Made by a program: the position numbers and the translations under genes
Assembly (NCBI RefSeq): GCF_002582035.1
Contig: NZ_NUQE01000022.1
Coordinates: forward strand, 1 to 64,000
From: Bacillus pseudomycoides
GTDB lineage: Bacteria > Bacillota > Bacilli > Bacillales > Bacillaceae_G
Direction: 5' to 3'
DNA length: 64,000 nt
The notes under the pieces: generated by a model
What the model was told of the DNA's origin: nothing
The model's input: only the letters and a program-made list of their open reading frames with translations
The model's database searches: none
In this document: positions 41,731 through 51,408 of the stretch, one piece after another
How positions within the stretch are numbered: position 1 is the first letter of the stretch
How the letters are laid out: every line of letters begins with the position of its first letter

Positions 41731-42744
41731 ATGAGATTAACTGGGAAACAAACGTGGGTATTTCAAAACGATGTATATGTGAATGCGACAGGAACGGCTG
41801 TTGGACCGGAAGAAGCGGAGGGACCGCTTGGAAATAGTTTTGATATTACATATGATGATTTGCATTGCGGGGAAGAGAGTTGGGAGCTAGCAGAAAGACG
41901 ATTAATGAGAGATTCAATTCAACAAGTATTGCGAAAAGAAAAGCTGCAAGCATCTGATATCGATTTTTTTTTAGCTGGAGATTTATTAAATCAAACGGTT
42001 ACAGCAAATTATGTTGCTAGAGAACTTTCGATTCCATTTCTAGGAATGTTTGGAGCATGTTCAACTTCTATGGAGACGTTAGCTGTTGGTGCAGCATTTA
42101 TTGATGGTGGATTTGCAAATCGCGTATTAGCGACAGTTAGTAGTCATAATGCCACTGCTGAAAGGCAATTTCGTTATCCGACAGAGTACGGAGGACAAAA
42201 ACCAAATACAGCGACATTTACTGTTACGGGAGCTGGTACAGCTTTAATTAGTCGTGAAAGAAGTTCAATTAAAGTAACATCAGCAACCATTGGAAAAGTT
42301 CAAGATTTAGGTATAGCAGATCCGTTTGATATGGGATCTGCTATGGCCCCTGCTGCAGCCCATACAATTGGGCAGCATTTTGAAGATTTAAAAAGAAGTG
42401 CAGCAGATTATGATTTAATTGTAACGGGTGATTTATCCGCAGTCGGGACACCAATTGCGCGGCAACTTTTGTTAGATGAAGGTTATGACATAGGTAATGT
42501 CTATAATGATTGCGGTTTAATGATTTATAGAGATAATCAGCAAGTATTTGCAGGGGGAAGTGGCTGTGCCTGCTCTGCAGTTGTGACATATGGACATTTA
42601 ATGGAAGAAATGAGAAAGGGGAATTTACAACGGATTTTTGTTGTGGCAACAGGGGCCTTGTTAAATCCGGTCATGATTCAACAAAAAGAAACGATTCCAA
42701 CGATTGCACACGGTGTCGTATTTGAAAGAATAAAAGGGGTGTAA
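41731..42744 (+). CDS. spoVAD: stage V sporulation protein AD
   Basis: A 337-residue soluble protein with a thiolase/ketosynthase-like fold that binds dipicolinic acid. Seen: FGACSTSMETLAVGAAFIDGG at the position of the thiolase nucleophile (GACSTS), FTVTGAGTALISRE, and CGLMIYRDNQQVFAGGSGCACSAVV near the end. No catalytic activity is known; it acts as the substrate-recognition component of DPA transport. AAAGGAGAAG lies just upstream, outside the inserted repeat, so translation starts should be unaffected by the insertion. Confidence 0.96.
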   Translation: MRLTGKQTWVFQNDVYVNATGTAVGPEEAEGPLGNSFDITYDDLHCGEESWELAERRLMRDSIQQVLRKEKLQASDIDFFLAGDLLNQTVTANYVARELSIPFLGMFGACSTSMETLAVGAAFIDGGFANRVLATVSSHNATAERQFRYPTEYGGQKPNTATFTVTGAGTALISRERSSIKVTSATIGKVQDLGIADPFDMGSAMAPAAAHTIGQHFEDLKRSAADYDLIVTGDLSAVGTPIARQLLLDEGYDIGNVYNDCGLMIYRDNQQVFAGGSGCACSAVVTYGHLMEEMRKGNLQRIFVVATGALLNPVMIQQKETIPTIAHGVVFERIKGV

Positions 42745-42747
42745 TAT

Positions 42748-43098
42748 GTGGAATTTATATATGCGTTTGTAGTTGGAGGGGCGATTTGTGTTATCGGACA
42801 ACTATTGTTAGATTTTACAAAATTAACACCTGCACATGTTATGGCAATCTTTGTAGTAGCGGGCGCTATATTAGATGGATTTGGAATTTATGATAAGTTG
42901 ATTCGGTTTGCAGGAGCAGGAGCGACAGTTCCCATTACAAGTTTTGGTCATTCTTTATTGCATGGTGCGATGGAAGCTGCAGAAAAGCATGGTTATCTTG
43001 GGATTGGAATGGGAATGTTTAAGTTAACATCTGTTGGAATTTCAGCATCAATTTTATTTGCGTTTTTAGCGGCACTTATTTTTAAACCGAAAGGATAA
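42748..43098 (+). CDS. spoVAEb: stage V sporulation protein AE, b form
   Basis: A 116-residue membrane protein homologous to Spo[54 protein letters not shown] and a final hydrophobic helix. GTG start with AAGGGGTG upstream, three bases after spoVAD. The parallel with SpoVAC in the GAGA--P-T-F motif indicates that both contribute to the pore. Confidence 0.94.
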   Translation: MEFIYAFVVGGAICVIGQLLLDFTKLTPAHVMAIFVVAGAILDGFGIYDKLIRFAGAGATVPITSFGHSLLHGAMEAAEKHGYLGIGMGMFKLTSVGISASILFAFLAALIFKPKG

Positions 43099-43103
43099 AC
43101 AAC

Positions 43104-43667
43104 ATGAGAAGAAGGGTTATTTTGGTGACAGACGGAGATGAATATGCACAGCGAACAATCGAGTTACTGACAAAGGAGTTTGGGGGACGATGTATTTCGG
43201 CATCACAAAGTAATCCAACGAAATTAACCGGGAGAAAGATTGTTGAGCTTATCATGCAAACACCACATGACCCCGTTTTTGTTATGTTTGATGATAGTGG
43301 ATATATTGGGGAAGGTTCAGGAGAAAAAGCACTAAAATATGTAGCAACGAATAAACAAATTGATGTACTTGGTGTGTTAGCTGTCGCTTCTAATACACAT
43401 CATTGGGAATGGGCCCGTGTTGATGTAAGTATCGATCGAGAAGGACGGTTAACTGAATATGGTGTTGATAAGTTTGGGTTAGCGGATGTTGAAATAGGAA
43501 GAATTAATGGTGATACTGTTTACTGTTTAGATGAGCTGCATGTTCCCGTTATTGTTGGAATTGGGGATATTGGAAAAATGTATGGAAATGATGACTGGAA
43601 GCGTGGATCACCTATTACAAAAAAAGCAATCCAACTAATTTTAGAAAGGAGTGGGTTTTATGACTAA
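43104..43667 (+). CDS. spoVAEa: stage V sporulation protein AE, a form
   Basis: A 187-residue soluble protein starting [19 protein letters not shown], with [19 protein letters not shown] and [24 protein letters not shown]. It lacks membrane helices and is an accessory of the SpoVA complex of unknown biochemical role. It follows spoVAEb by five bases and overlaps the start of spoVAF. Confidence 0.93.
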   Translation: MRRRVILVTDGDEYAQRTIELLTKEFGGRCISASQSNPTKLTGRKIVELIMQTPHDPVFVMFDDSGYIGEGSGEKALKYVATNKQIDVLGVLAVASNTHHWEWARVDVSIDREGRLTEYGVDKFGLADVEIGRINGDTVYCLDELHVPVIVGIGDIGKMYGNDDWKRGSPITKKAIQLILERSGFYD

Positions 43668-45132
43668 CAAGAAAAAGACTAGTATACCAATTTCTTCTTT
43701 TTTAAGTGATAATGAAAATTATTTAAAGCAAACAGTTGGACTTGGTGTTACGTTTGATGTGGGGATTCGTAAATTTCATGTTTTAGATAAAGAAATTGGT
43801 GTTTTTTATGTGAACGGTTTGTGTGATACGAACTTCATTATACACATTTTGGACGAAGTTGTTGATACGAATGAAATACAAAGGTATGAAGACAATACCG
43901 TAAAGCTGTTAGAAAATCGTCTTATTCATCAGCAAGTAAGTAAAGTAAAGACGATGGAAGATGTTTTATTTCAAGTTTTGTCAGGTTTAATCGTTATTTT
44001 TGTTGACGGAGAAACAGAAGCATTTGTAATAGATGTTCGTAGTTATCCGGGGCGAACTCCGACAGAGCCGGATACAGAGAAAGTTGTCAGAGGTTCCCGC
44101 GATGGATTTGTTGAAAATATTATTGTGAATACCGGTCTTATTCGGCGGCGTATTCGTGATCCTCGCTTGCGGCATGAGATGATACGGGTAGGTGATCGAT
44201 CACAAACGGATATTTGTGTCGCATATGTACAAGATATTGCGAATCCAGCCTTAGTGAAAATAATAAAGCAAGAGTTAGAAAATATTCAAATCGATGGTGT
44301 GACGATGGCTGATAAAACCATTGAGGAGTTTCTTGTTAAACAAGGATATAATCCTTTTCCGCTTATTCGATATACAGAAAGACCAGACGTCGCTGCGAAT
44401 CATTTGCTAGAAGGACATGTTTTACTATTGACAGATACTTCCCCTAGCGCAATTATTACACCAACAACATATTTTCATCATGTACAGCATGCTGAGGAGT
44501 TTCGGCAAAATCCTGCTGTCGGAACGTTTTTACGTTGGACTCGATTTCTCGGAATATTGTTTTCGCTGTTCTTATTACCACTTTGGCTTGCGTTTGTATT
44601 GGACCCTACTTTATTGCCAGAAAAACTCGCGTTTATTGGACCGAATAAAACGACCAATTTACCAATTTTCTTGCAAATTCTTTTAGCGGAAGTAGGATTG
44701 GAATTTTTACGAATGGCATCTATCCATACACCAACACCACTGTCATCAGCAGCCGGGATAATTTCAGCTGTATTAATTGGTCAAGTAGCAATCGATGTCG
44801 GTTTATTTGTACCGGAAGTTATTTTATATACTGCGATTTCTATGATTGGAACATATGCAACGCCAAGTTATGAATTAGGATTAGGGAATAAAGTCGGTAA
44901 ATTATTCCTCATTATATGTACAGCTATATTTCATGATACAGGATTTGTTATTGGAATGACATTGTTAATTTTATTTTTAGCATCGATTAAAAGTTTGCAA
45001 ACACCGTATCTTTGGCCATTTCTTCCATTTGATTGGGGATCATTCGTGAAAATTTTGATTCGACCATCTATTCCTAGTTTGAAAGTGCGTCCAAGTATAG
45101 TCCATCCACAAAATATAAGACGACAAAAATAA
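43660..45132 (+). CDS. spoVAF: stage V sporulation protein AF
   Basis: A 490-residue membrane protein of the GerA-A family. The N-terminal soluble domain (about 1-270) includes [25 protein letters not shown] and [26 protein letters not shown]. About five transmembrane helices follow (for example [16 protein letters not shown]-type and [20 protein letters not shown]). It is the last spoVA gene and modulates germinant-receptor and DPA-release responses. The ATG at 43660 has GAAAGGAG upstream; a GTG nine bases earlier is less likely. Confidence 0.94.
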   Translation: MTNKKKTSIPISSFLSDNENYLKQTVGLGVTFDVGIRKFHVLDKEIGVFYVNGLCDTNFIIHILDEVVDTNEIQRYEDNTVKLLENRLIHQQVSKVKTMEDVLFQVLSGLIVIFVDGETEAFVIDVRSYPGRTPTEPDTEKVVRGSRDGFVENIIVNTGLIRRRIRDPRLRHEMIRVGDRSQTDICVAYVQDIANPALVKIIKQELENIQIDGVTMADKTIEEFLVKQGYNPFPLIRYTERPDVAANHLLEGHVLLLTDTSPSAIITPTTYFHHVQHAEEFRQNPAVGTFLRWTRFLGILFSLFLLPLWLAFVLDPTLLPEKLAFIGPNKTTNLPIFLQILLAEVGLEFLRMASIHTPTPLSSAAGIISAVLIGQVAIDVGLFVPEVILYTAISMIGTYATPSYELGLGNKVGKLFLIICTAIFHDTGFVIGMTLLILFLASIKSLQTPYLWPFLPFDWGSFVKILIRPSIPSLKVRPSIVHPQNIRRQK

Positions 45133-45160
45133 GCAGAAGGAAACTTCTGCTTATTTTTAT
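45131..45160 (+). terminator. terminator of the spoVA operon
   Basis: AAGCAGAAG / CTTCTGCTT with a short loop, then ATTTTTATT. Confidence 0.88.
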
Positions 45161-45243
45161 TATAAATTTATATGTTCTTAACAAAAACATAACATTTCTT
45201 TTGTACACTAGAAGTACATATAGTGTATGGAAGGGGAGATTAC

Positions 45244-46029
45244 ATGATTAAGTTATTTGTGAGTGATTTAGATGATACACTCGTTTATAATGTGAATCGG
45301 ATTCATCGAGAGGATGAAAAAGCATTATGCTGGCTAGCAGAAAAAGGAACGGATATTTGTTTTTCTTCTGGCCGTTTTACTCATCGTATTCATGATGCTG
45401 TGAAACAATTTGCTTTCCCTTATTATACAACAGGGTTAAATGGTGCGGTCTTATTAACGAAAGAAGGGGAAATGCTCCACGAATCGACTTTTAATGGTGA
45501 AATTGCCCGGGAAATATATAAATATATACATGAAAAAGAGATGGCGGATATTGTATGTGCGAAGGAGCATCGATATACGAAAAAGAAAAATGAGCATCAT
45601 CGTATGTTTGAAGAATATATTCAAGTGAAAATCGCAGAAGTGGAGACATTAGATGAAGAGTTTGGACAAACTATTCATCCCGCAAAATTATTTGTATATG
45701 GAGAAGAAGCAAAAATAACAATGTTAGATGAAGAGCTGCGAAACAAATTTCAAGGCAAAGCAGAAGTAGTGATTTCGGGAAAGAGATATGTGGATATTAT
45801 GCCAGTTGGAATTAGTAAAGGAAGTGCACTGAAACTTTTAATGGAACACTTACAAGTAGAAGCGCATGAAGTAGCGTGCATCGGGGATTCCTTTAATGAT
45901 GTTTCAATGTTTTCTGTGACGCCGTATTCTTTTACGTTGCATCATGCTCATCCATACGTGAAAGGAAAAGCGAGTCGGGTTGTTCGTTCTGTAGAAGAAG
46001 CAATTATGCAACTCCCGTTATTAGCATAA
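45244..46029 (+). CDS. HAD-superfamily phosphatase, Cof type
   Basis: A 261-residue HAD-IIB hydrolase. Motif I DLDDTLVYN (nucleophile Asp), motif II CFSSGR, Lys in GISKGSALKLL, and motif IV IGDSFNDVSMF. Such enzymes dephosphorylate sugar phosphates, FMN precursors or other small metabolites; the substrate cannot be told from sequence. AAGGGGAG precedes the ATG at 45244. A paralogue is encoded at 55870-56688. Confidence 0.9.
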   Translation: MIKLFVSDLDDTLVYNVNRIHREDEKALCWLAEKGTDICFSSGRFTHRIHDAVKQFAFPYYTTGLNGAVLLTKEGEMLHESTFNGEIAREIYKYIHEKEMADIVCAKEHRYTKKKNEHHRMFEEYIQVKIAEVETLDEEFGQTIHPAKLFVYGEEAKITMLDEELRNKFQGKAEVVISGKRYVDIMPVGISKGSALKLLMEHLQVEAHEVACIGDSFNDVSMFSVTPYSFTLHHAHPYVKGKASRVVRSVEEAIMQLPLLA

Positions 46030-46060
46030 AAAAAGCTCGTCAATGACGAGCTTTTTTTAA
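46028..46060. terminator. bidirectional terminator
   Basis: AAAAAAAGCTCGTC / TGACGAGCTTTTTTT between the convergent HAD and ypuA genes. Confidence 0.92.
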
Positions 46061-46923
46061 TTAAATAGTGATTTGATAAAGTCAATAAAGCTAGAGAACA
46101 CACCTTTTAGACTTTCTAAAAAGCCCTGACCTTCATCGGAACTTAGAAATGATGAAACATGGTCTTTCGCTTTGTTTAATTGGTTACTAACTTGATCCCA
46201 ATCAATATTTAAGTTTTTCATTTTGTCAAAGAGTGATACTAAGCTATTGAGTTGTTCATCTGTTAATGTAATTCCAAGTTGATCTGCAACCTTTGTAATG
46301 AGTGAACGTAAATCTTCTGTTGTTTTTGGTTGCTCTTTTGCTATTTCTTCTTTAACGTTTGCAACAAGTTGTACAGCTTTATCATTTCCGATTTGGTCAC
46401 CAAGTTTTGCGGTTTGAACCATTTCTTCGTTCGCAACTTTTTTTACTTCTTCAGGAATTTCTTTGTTCGATGTTGTTTCGTAAGCTTTCATTAAGCCTGT
46501 TAAAGCTGCGGTTCCTGAAACTTTAAATGGTGCTGTAATGTATATATTCGCATCTTTTACACCTGCTGTAATTAAGGCGTTTGTATACATCGCATCTGTT
46601 ACCCCATTAATATTATGCGTTTGTACAACAAGACCAGACCCTTTTTTTGTATACGTAATCATAGAAGAAGAAATTGCTTTTGTGCCGATTTGTGCGTTTG
46701 GTACAACTCCATCTAAATATTTATGTTCTTCCGCATTTGATACCGTAATAATTTGCGCATCTTTTGGCGCCTTCATTTCTTCAAGAAGCTGTTGTTTTTG
46801 CTGTTCTGTTAAATTTTCTCCTAATGTAACAATAGATTCTCCCTCAATCATATCTGCATATGAAGCTGTTGGAATTAAAAACACCATGACAGCTAATAGC
46901 AGTGCTAATAGTTTCGTTTTCAC
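46057..46923 (-). CDS. ypuA: YpuA-like secreted protein (DUF1002)
   Basis: A 288-residue exported protein: signal peptide (KTKLLALLLAVMVFLIPTASYA) and a DUF1002 domain with EGESIVTLGENLTEQQKQQLL, SSSMITYTKKGSGLVVQTHNI and VKDANIYITAPFKVSGTAAL. The C-terminal third is helical and amphipathic. GTG start with AAAGGGAG upstream. The gene lies close to ppiB, as in B. subtilis. Function unknown. Confidence 0.88.
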   Translation of the reverse strand: MKTKLLALLLAVMVFLIPTASYADMIEGESIVTLGENLTEQQKQQLLEEMKAPKDAQIITVSNAEEHKYLDGVVPNAQIGTKAISSSMITYTKKGSGLVVQTHNINGVTDAMYTNALITAGVKDANIYITAPFKVSGTAALTGLMKAYETTSNKEIPEEVKKVANEEMVQTAKLGDQIGNDKAVQLVANVKEEIAKEQPKTTEDLRSLITKVADQLGITLTDEQLNSLVSLFDKMKNLNIDWDQVSNQLNKAKDHVSSFLSSDEGQGFLESLKGVFSSFIDFIKSLFN

Positions 46924-47043
46924 GAAAAATCGCTCCCTTTCTCTTTCTGGAATTTTCGGGCAACAAAGTAATTATAGTATATTTTTTGTATTTGTCATCC
47001 GTCTTCAGAATGATTTCTGGAAGAAATAGCAGGATTGTCGGAT

Positions 47044-47097
47044 TTTATTCCGCTATTCGTGTGCAGTAAGCCCTTGCTGATAGAGGTTTTACTTTAT
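47044..47097 (-). repeat. bcr1-type repeat, 54-bp deletion form
   Basis: TTTAT on both ends; only the end module and the first hairpin arm remain, as in the copies at 5413, 22116 and 23023. Confidence 0.82.
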
Positions 47098-47168
47098 TAA
47101 GAAGGTATTGGTGTTGCAATAGAGAAGTATATTTTTAATCTATTATTCAGTTGAAAGGAAGAAACAGA

Positions 47169-47699
47169 GTGCGCCCTTTGTTGAGGGTGGAAGCGTTGAT
47201 TTTTAATCGTGATAAGACAAGTATTTTGATTCAATGTGATACAAACGAAGAGTTTTATCGCTTACCTGGTGGATCGATTGAGTTTGGAGAAAGTGCTGCA
47301 GCGGCAATTGAAAGAGAGCTTGTGGAAGAATATGATTTACAGGTAACAGCAGAACGCTTTGCTGCTGTGAATGAACATATTTTTGAGGTAGATAATAAAA
47401 AATATCATCATTGTACCTTATTGTATTGGTGCACTGTTGAAGAAGATGAGCAGACAGTAAGATGGCATAAAGAGCATTCTGATATTATGTTAAAGTGGAA
47501 AGGAATTAGTAAATTGAAAGCAACGCCAATATATCCAGAAGGGGTTATGAAAATTATTGAACAGGATAAAGTGAAACTTCCATCAGTGGAGGGGGTTCAT
47601 CCCCCACTGATGGAAAGCTCTCTCAATCTTGAGGTGGGGGTCTTACTGCCTGCGAATAGCGGGATAAAAAAGAATCTTTGCATTGGCTTGAAGAAGTAA
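47169..47699 (+). CDS. NUDIX hydrolase with repeat-derived C-terminus
   Basis: A 176-residue NUDIX protein. The box is GGSIEFGESAAAAIERELVE followed by EYDL (about 34-57); the usual Gly after EE is Tyr. The GTG at 47169 follows AAAGGAAG. The native domain ends around GVMKIIEQD. From there (about 38 residues) the frame runs through an inserted bcr1-type repeat (VKLPSVEG ... GVLLPANSGIKK), because ATAAA fell out of frame as a stop. The protein is therefore probably extended by junk. Substrate unknown. Confidence 0.85.
   Translation: MRPLLRVEALIFNRDKTSILIQCDTNEEFYRLPGGSIEFGESAAAAIERELVEEYDLQVTAERFAAVNEHIFEVDNKKYHHCTLLYWCTVEEDEQTVRWHKEHSDIMLKWKGISKLKATPIYPEGVMKIIEQDKVKLPSVEGVHPPLMESSLNLEVGVLLPANSGIKKNLCIGLKK
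47566..47668 (+). repeat. bcr1-type repeat, 103-bp form, inside a coding frame
   Basis: ATAAA at both ends; first hairpin and second-hairpin 3' half kept, middle module lost. It is read through by the NUDIX gene. Confidence 0.92.
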
Positions 47700-47796
47700 C
47701 ATACTAAATTTAACAAGGTTTTCACAATAATATTTTTGTTTATTACAGTGATTGTGGTAATATAAGGCTGAGATTGTTGAAAGGAGCTTATTATAC

Positions 47797-48234
47797 ATGA
47801 AAACTTTAGGATACATATTAATGGAAAACGGTGAAAAAATCGAATTAGAATTTTTCCCAGAAGAAGCACCAAAAACAGTAGATAACTTCAAAAAATTAGC
47901 AAATGAAGGTTTTTATGATGGTTTAACATTCCACCGCGTTATTCCTGGTTTCGTATCTCAAGGGGGCTGCCCAATTGGAAATGGAACAGGCGGACCTGGT
48001 TATTCTATTCCTTGTGAGACTGATGGAAATCCTCACAAACATACAGTAGGCGCACTTTCAATGGCACATGCTGGTAGAAATACTGGGGGAAGTCAGTTCT
48101 TTGTTGTACATGAGCCACAACCGCATCTAAATGGTGTTCATACTGTATTTGGAAAGGCAACAAGTGGTATTGAAACAGTATTAAATATGCGTCAAGGCGA
48201 TGTTATGAAAGAAGTTAAAGTTTGGGAAGAGTAA
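47797..48234 (+). CDS. ppiB: peptidyl-prolyl cis-trans isomerase B
   Basis: A 145-residue cyclophilin. It has the conserved segments [31 protein letters not shown] (catalytic Arg), [16 protein letters not shown] (Gln/Phe site) and [15 protein letters not shown]. Cytoplasmic, without signal peptide, so a general folding catalyst. AAAGGAG lies upstream. Its position near ribT and ypuA is as in B. subtilis. Confidence 0.95.
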   Translation: MKTLGYILMENGEKIELEFFPEEAPKTVDNFKKLANEGFYDGLTFHRVIPGFVSQGGCPIGNGTGGPGYSIPCETDGNPHKHTVGALSMAHAGRNTGGSQFFVVHEPQPHLNGVHTVFGKATSGIETVLNMRQGDVMKEVKVWEE

Positions 48235-48241
48235 AATGTGA

Positions 48242-48271
48242 AGAGGGAGCAAAATGCTCTCTCTTTTTTTG
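48242..48271 (+). terminator. intrinsic terminator after ppiB
   Basis: AGAGGGAGC / GCTCTCTCT with a 5-nt loop, then seven T. Confidence 0.9.
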
Positions 48272-48402
48272 TGTAAAAAAAGAATGTGTAAGTTAAGAGC
48301 AGTAAAAGATACGTATAGGAGAATTTATGTATTTTTTGTACCATTTAAGCTAGATGTGAACAATATTATGCTATTTGCATAATATAAACAAAATATCTAC
48401 AT

Positions 48403-48431
48403 TTGACTTCCTCTTTCCCTCTTTGTATGAT
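48403..48431 (+). promoter_or_regulatory. ribT promoter
   Basis: TTGACT, 17 bp, TATGAT. It gives ribT its own transcription start and a leader of roughly 115 nt. Between the ppiB terminator and this promoter I see nothing else. Confidence 0.72.
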
Positions 48432-48520
48432 TATAAAGTTGTTTTTGGAGGGCAAACCTTCTCAGTTAATTAGAAATATTGTAAAATAGATATGATATAA
48501 AATGCTGGTTGAGGGGATAT

Positions 48521-48920
<400 letters not shown>

Positions 48921-48921
<1 letters not shown>

Positions 48922-48950
48922 TAAAGTGAAACTTCCATCAGTGGTGGGAC
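48921..48950 (+). repeat. bcr1-type repeat, truncated
   Basis: ATAAAGTGAAACTTCC then CATCAGTGGTGGGA, broken off before the terminator. Confidence 0.75.
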
Positions 48951-48986
48951 AAAAGCAGAGATAGTGCTATCTCTGCTTTCTTTTTT
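48951..48986. terminator. bidirectional terminator
   Basis: AAAGCAGAGATAG / CTATCTCTGCTTT between ribT and the convergent ypuF; it overlaps the ypuF 3' end. Confidence 0.88.
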
Positions 48987-49485
48987 GCAATTGTATATTT
49001 CGCTCGTTAATCACATCTTCACGATTGCGGCGAGAATGTTTATGAACAATATCCGCACTTGGAGTAGAAGTAGTCTCTTTCCAAGAAAATCCTTTATTTT
49101 TACATAATTGCATGCATACGTCTTCTAAATTCGGATTAGAAAAAGGAAGGAATAGTGCTGTATAAGGCTTATGATTTTGAATGATGTGCAGTCGTTCCTC
49201 AAGAAGCAATAATAGTTTTGGATAGTCTAAATCTAACGCCTCTATGTGCTTTTTTTCATTTTGTAAAATGGATAGCGCGCTCTTCATCATTCGCTGGGCA
49301 CCGTTCCAATTGCAACGTCTATGATGATATAAAGCGACAGCAATTTGAATGAGACCTACCCAATGTTGTTCACGCTCTCCGCGTGGCTTTGTTTTCCAAT
49401 GCTCTTCTAAAATTTCGTGACACTCAAAGTAGTCGTAATCACTATGAAAATGAATTAAAAATTGTATGTATGCTTCATGATACAT
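48967..49485 (-). CDS. ypuF: YpuF-like protein (DUF309)
   Basis: A 172-residue DUF309 protein. The family signature is clear: FHSDYDYFECHEILEEHWK with a His/Glu pair, then HWVGLIQIAVALYHHRRCNWNGAQRM. The pattern suggests a metal-binding helical bundle. The C-terminus is basic. Located between ribT and scpA as in B. subtilis. Start at 49485 follows AGGAGTG. Function unknown. Confidence 0.9.
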   Translation of the reverse strand: MYHEAYIQFLIHFHSDYDYFECHEILEEHWKTKPRGEREQHWVGLIQIAVALYHHRRCNWNGAQRMMKSALSILQNEKKHIEALDLDYPKLLLLLEERLHIIQNHKPYTALFLPFSNPNLEDVCMQLCKNKGFSWKETTSTPSADIVHKHSRRNREDVINERNIQLQKRKQR

Positions 49486-49528
49486 GATTTTCACTCCTAT
49501 TCTAAGCAACGTGTATATATAGTGTATT

Positions 49529-49633
49529 ATAAAGGGAAACTTCCATCAGTGGGGGGGTTTTCATCCCCCGCTTATCTTCTTCGCTTTTTCTAAACCTTGA
49601 GGGGGGCTTTCTGCCCAAAAGTAGCGGGATAAA
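49529..49633 (+). repeat. bcr1-type repeat, 105-bp form
   Basis: ATAAA at both ends; lacks the middle module, joining CATCCCCC to GCTTATCTTCTTCGC. Confidence 0.88.
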
Positions 49634-49634
49634 T

Positions 49635-49668
49635 ATAAAGCGACTAGAGGTTGTTCTAGTCGCTTTAT
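49635..49668 (-). terminator. terminator of the YjcZ-type gene
   Basis: A 14-bp stem (ATAAAGCGACTAGA and complement) with a 6-nt loop. Confidence 0.8.
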
Positions 49669-49673
49669 GTCAG

Positions 49674-49769
49674 TTAGCAAAAACAAGATGCACCGACAAT
49701 AATTAATAAAATAAACAACACAACTATTAAAGCAAATCCGCCGTGGAAACCTCCATCAACATGGCCCAT
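49674..49769 (-). CDS. YjcZ-family sporulation peptide (31 aa)
   Basis: A tiny gene below most length cut-offs. The product starts MGHVDGGFHGGFALIVVLFI and continues LLIIVGASCFC. It has a Gly/His-rich head, one transmembrane helix and a short Cys-containing tail, the layout of the YjcZ/tiny-TM family of bacilli, whose known members are sporulation-associated. A perfect GTAGGAGG site lies nine bases before the ATG and a terminator follows. A sigma-K-like -10 (CATATGATA on the minus strand, 49806-49814) is upstream, but a matching -35 at the right distance is not clear. Confidence 0.9.
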   Translation of the reverse strand: MGHVDGGFHGGFALIVVLFILLIIVGASCFC

Positions 49770-49938
49770 AGTTTGTAACCTCCTACAATGTACTCATTAC
49801 ACTGTTATCATATGAACAGGATGGGCATTGTGGCCTAGGTATACGTCTATTTTTGATTAAATTTCTGAAAAAGGTTGGATAGTGTATGAGGATGCTCTAT
49901 ACTTATGGAGTGACAGAAAAAATGTGGTGGGATGATTT

Positions 49939-50670
49939 GTGCAATATAATTTTAAAGTTGAGGCATTTGAGGGCCCTTTAGATTTGTTATTACATTTAAT
50001 TAATCGTTATGAAATTGATATATATAACATTCCTGTAGCGGAAATTACAGAACAATATTTATCATATATCCATGCGATGAAAGAATTGCAGCTTGATGTT
50101 GCAAGTGAATATTTAGTTATGGCCGCGACGCTATTACAAATTAAAAGTAAAATGTTGCTTCCAAAGTATGAAGAAGATGTACAGGATAGCAGTGAAGAGT
50201 TTATAGAAGATCCTCGGCAAGAGTTAATGGAACGTCTAATTGAGTATAGGAAATATAAGCAAGTTGCTACACAATTAAAAGAAAAAGAGCAAGAACGGGC
50301 ACAGTTATATACACGTCCTCCTCTTGATTTTATGATGTTTCAAAAAGAGGATGATGAGAAGCTACCGATTGATGTTACGCTATATGATATGCTGGCAGCA
50401 TTTCAAAAGCTAATGCGTCGAAAGAAAATACAACGTCCGATAACAGCTACAGTTGCACGGCAAGAAATTCCAATTGAACAACGAATGGATGATGTTTTAA
50501 AACGATTAGAAATGGCAGGAGGTCGTCAAAGTTTTTATGATTTATTTGCAGATGATGACCGAGAAATGGTTGTTGTTACATTTTTAGCAATTTTAGAGCT
50601 TATGAAACATCAGCAAATTGTCATTGAACAAGATCATAACTTTGATGAAATCTTTTTATTGAAACCATAG
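49939..50670 (+). CDS. scpA: segregation and condensation protein A
   Basis: The 243-residue kleisin subunit of the SMC-ScpA-ScpB condensin. N-terminal [35 protein letters not shown] is the SMC-neck-binding part. An acidic, variable centre follows, then the C-terminal winged helix ([27 protein letters not shown]) that binds the SMC head. GTG start. It is followed by scpB with an 88-bp gap containing a hairpin. Confidence 0.95.
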   Translation: MQYNFKVEAFEGPLDLLLHLINRYEIDIYNIPVAEITEQYLSYIHAMKELQLDVASEYLVMAATLLQIKSKMLLPKYEEDVQDSSEEFIEDPRQELMERLIEYRKYKQVATQLKEKEQERAQLYTRPPLDFMMFQKEDDEKLPIDVTLYDMLAAFQKLMRRKKIQRPITATVARQEIPIEQRMDDVLKRLEMAGGRQSFYDLFADDDREMVVVTFLAILELMKHQQIVIEQDHNFDEIFLLKP

Positions 50671-50681
50671 TTGTACTGTTT

Positions 50682-50710
50682 GACCGAACGCAATACATTG
50701 TTGTTCGGTC
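50682..50710 (+). terminator. hairpin between scpA and scpB
   Basis: GACCGAAC / GTTCGGTC, 13-nt loop, followed by only TTTAT. It may attenuate or process the transcript rather than end it fully. Confidence 0.5.
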
Positions 50711-50758
50711 TTTATGACGTATACGGATATAAAGAATGTGTGAAAGGAGCTTTTATCG

Positions 50759-51331
50759 TTGGATAGACAAGAGCAAAAGGCGGTTATAGAAGGGTTGTTG
50801 TTTGTAGCAGGAGATGAAGGGATTTATCTGGAACAAATCGCAAAAGTATTAGAGATAGAAGTGGAGGCTGCAATAAAGCTTGTAGAGGAACTACAGTCGG
50901 AATATGAGCAATTGCACCGAGGTTTGCAAATTGTTCAGTTTGCAAAGGTGTATCGTTTTACAACGAAAAAAGAACACGCCTCGTATTATCAAAAACTGAT
51001 GGATGCACCAACAGCTGCCTCTTTATCGCAAGCAGCATTAGAAACATTAGCCATTGTTGCTTATCGCCAGCCAATTACGAGAACGGAAATTGAAGAAATT
51101 CGCGGTGTAAAAACAGATCGTGCTTTACAAACGCTCGTTTCTCATTTGTTAATTAAAGAAGTAGGACGTGTAGAAGGACCAGGACGTCCCATTTTATATG
51201 GCACAACAAAAGAATTTTTAGATACATTTGCATTACAAACATTAGATGAATTACCAGCTCTGTCAGAAGAAGAAGAAGGAATGAATGAAGCAGATTTATT
51301 CTTTGGTTCTCTACAAGAAATTTCGAAGTGA
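50759..51331 (+). CDS. scpB: segregation and condensation protein B
   Basis: A 190-residue protein with two winged-helix domains: [26 protein letters not shown] and [39 protein letters not shown], then [15 protein letters not shown]. It dimerises on ScpA and is required for condensin function in chromosome segregation. TTG start at 50759 with AAAGGAG nine bases upstream. Confidence 0.95.
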   Translation: MDRQEQKAVIEGLLFVAGDEGIYLEQIAKVLEIEVEAAIKLVEELQSEYEQLHRGLQIVQFAKVYRFTTKKEHASYYQKLMDAPTAASLSQAALETLAIVAYRQPITRTEIEEIRGVKTDRALQTLVSHLLIKEVGRVEGPGRPILYGTTKEFLDTFALQTLDELPALSEEEEGMNEADLFFGSLQEISK

Positions 51332-51358
51332 AAGCTTGGCATTTTGCCAAGCTTTTTT
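51331..51358 (+). terminator. intrinsic terminator after scpB
   Basis: AAAGCTTGGC / GCCAAGCTTTTTT with a 4-nt loop. Confidence 0.9.
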
Positions 51359-51408
51359 GTATATGAAATGAAAGCTGCGTCATACTAAATAGAAAAAGGA
51401 GAAGGTGT

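Noticed and set aside
47597-47891. Minus-strand open frames opposite the NUDIX tail and ppiB start
   Set aside because: They translate the bcr1-type repeat and the antisense of ppiB.
49806-49814. Full sigma-K promoter for the YjcZ-type gene
   Set aside because: The -10 (CATATGATA) fits but the nearest ACA-type -35 is about two bases too close; kept only as a remark.
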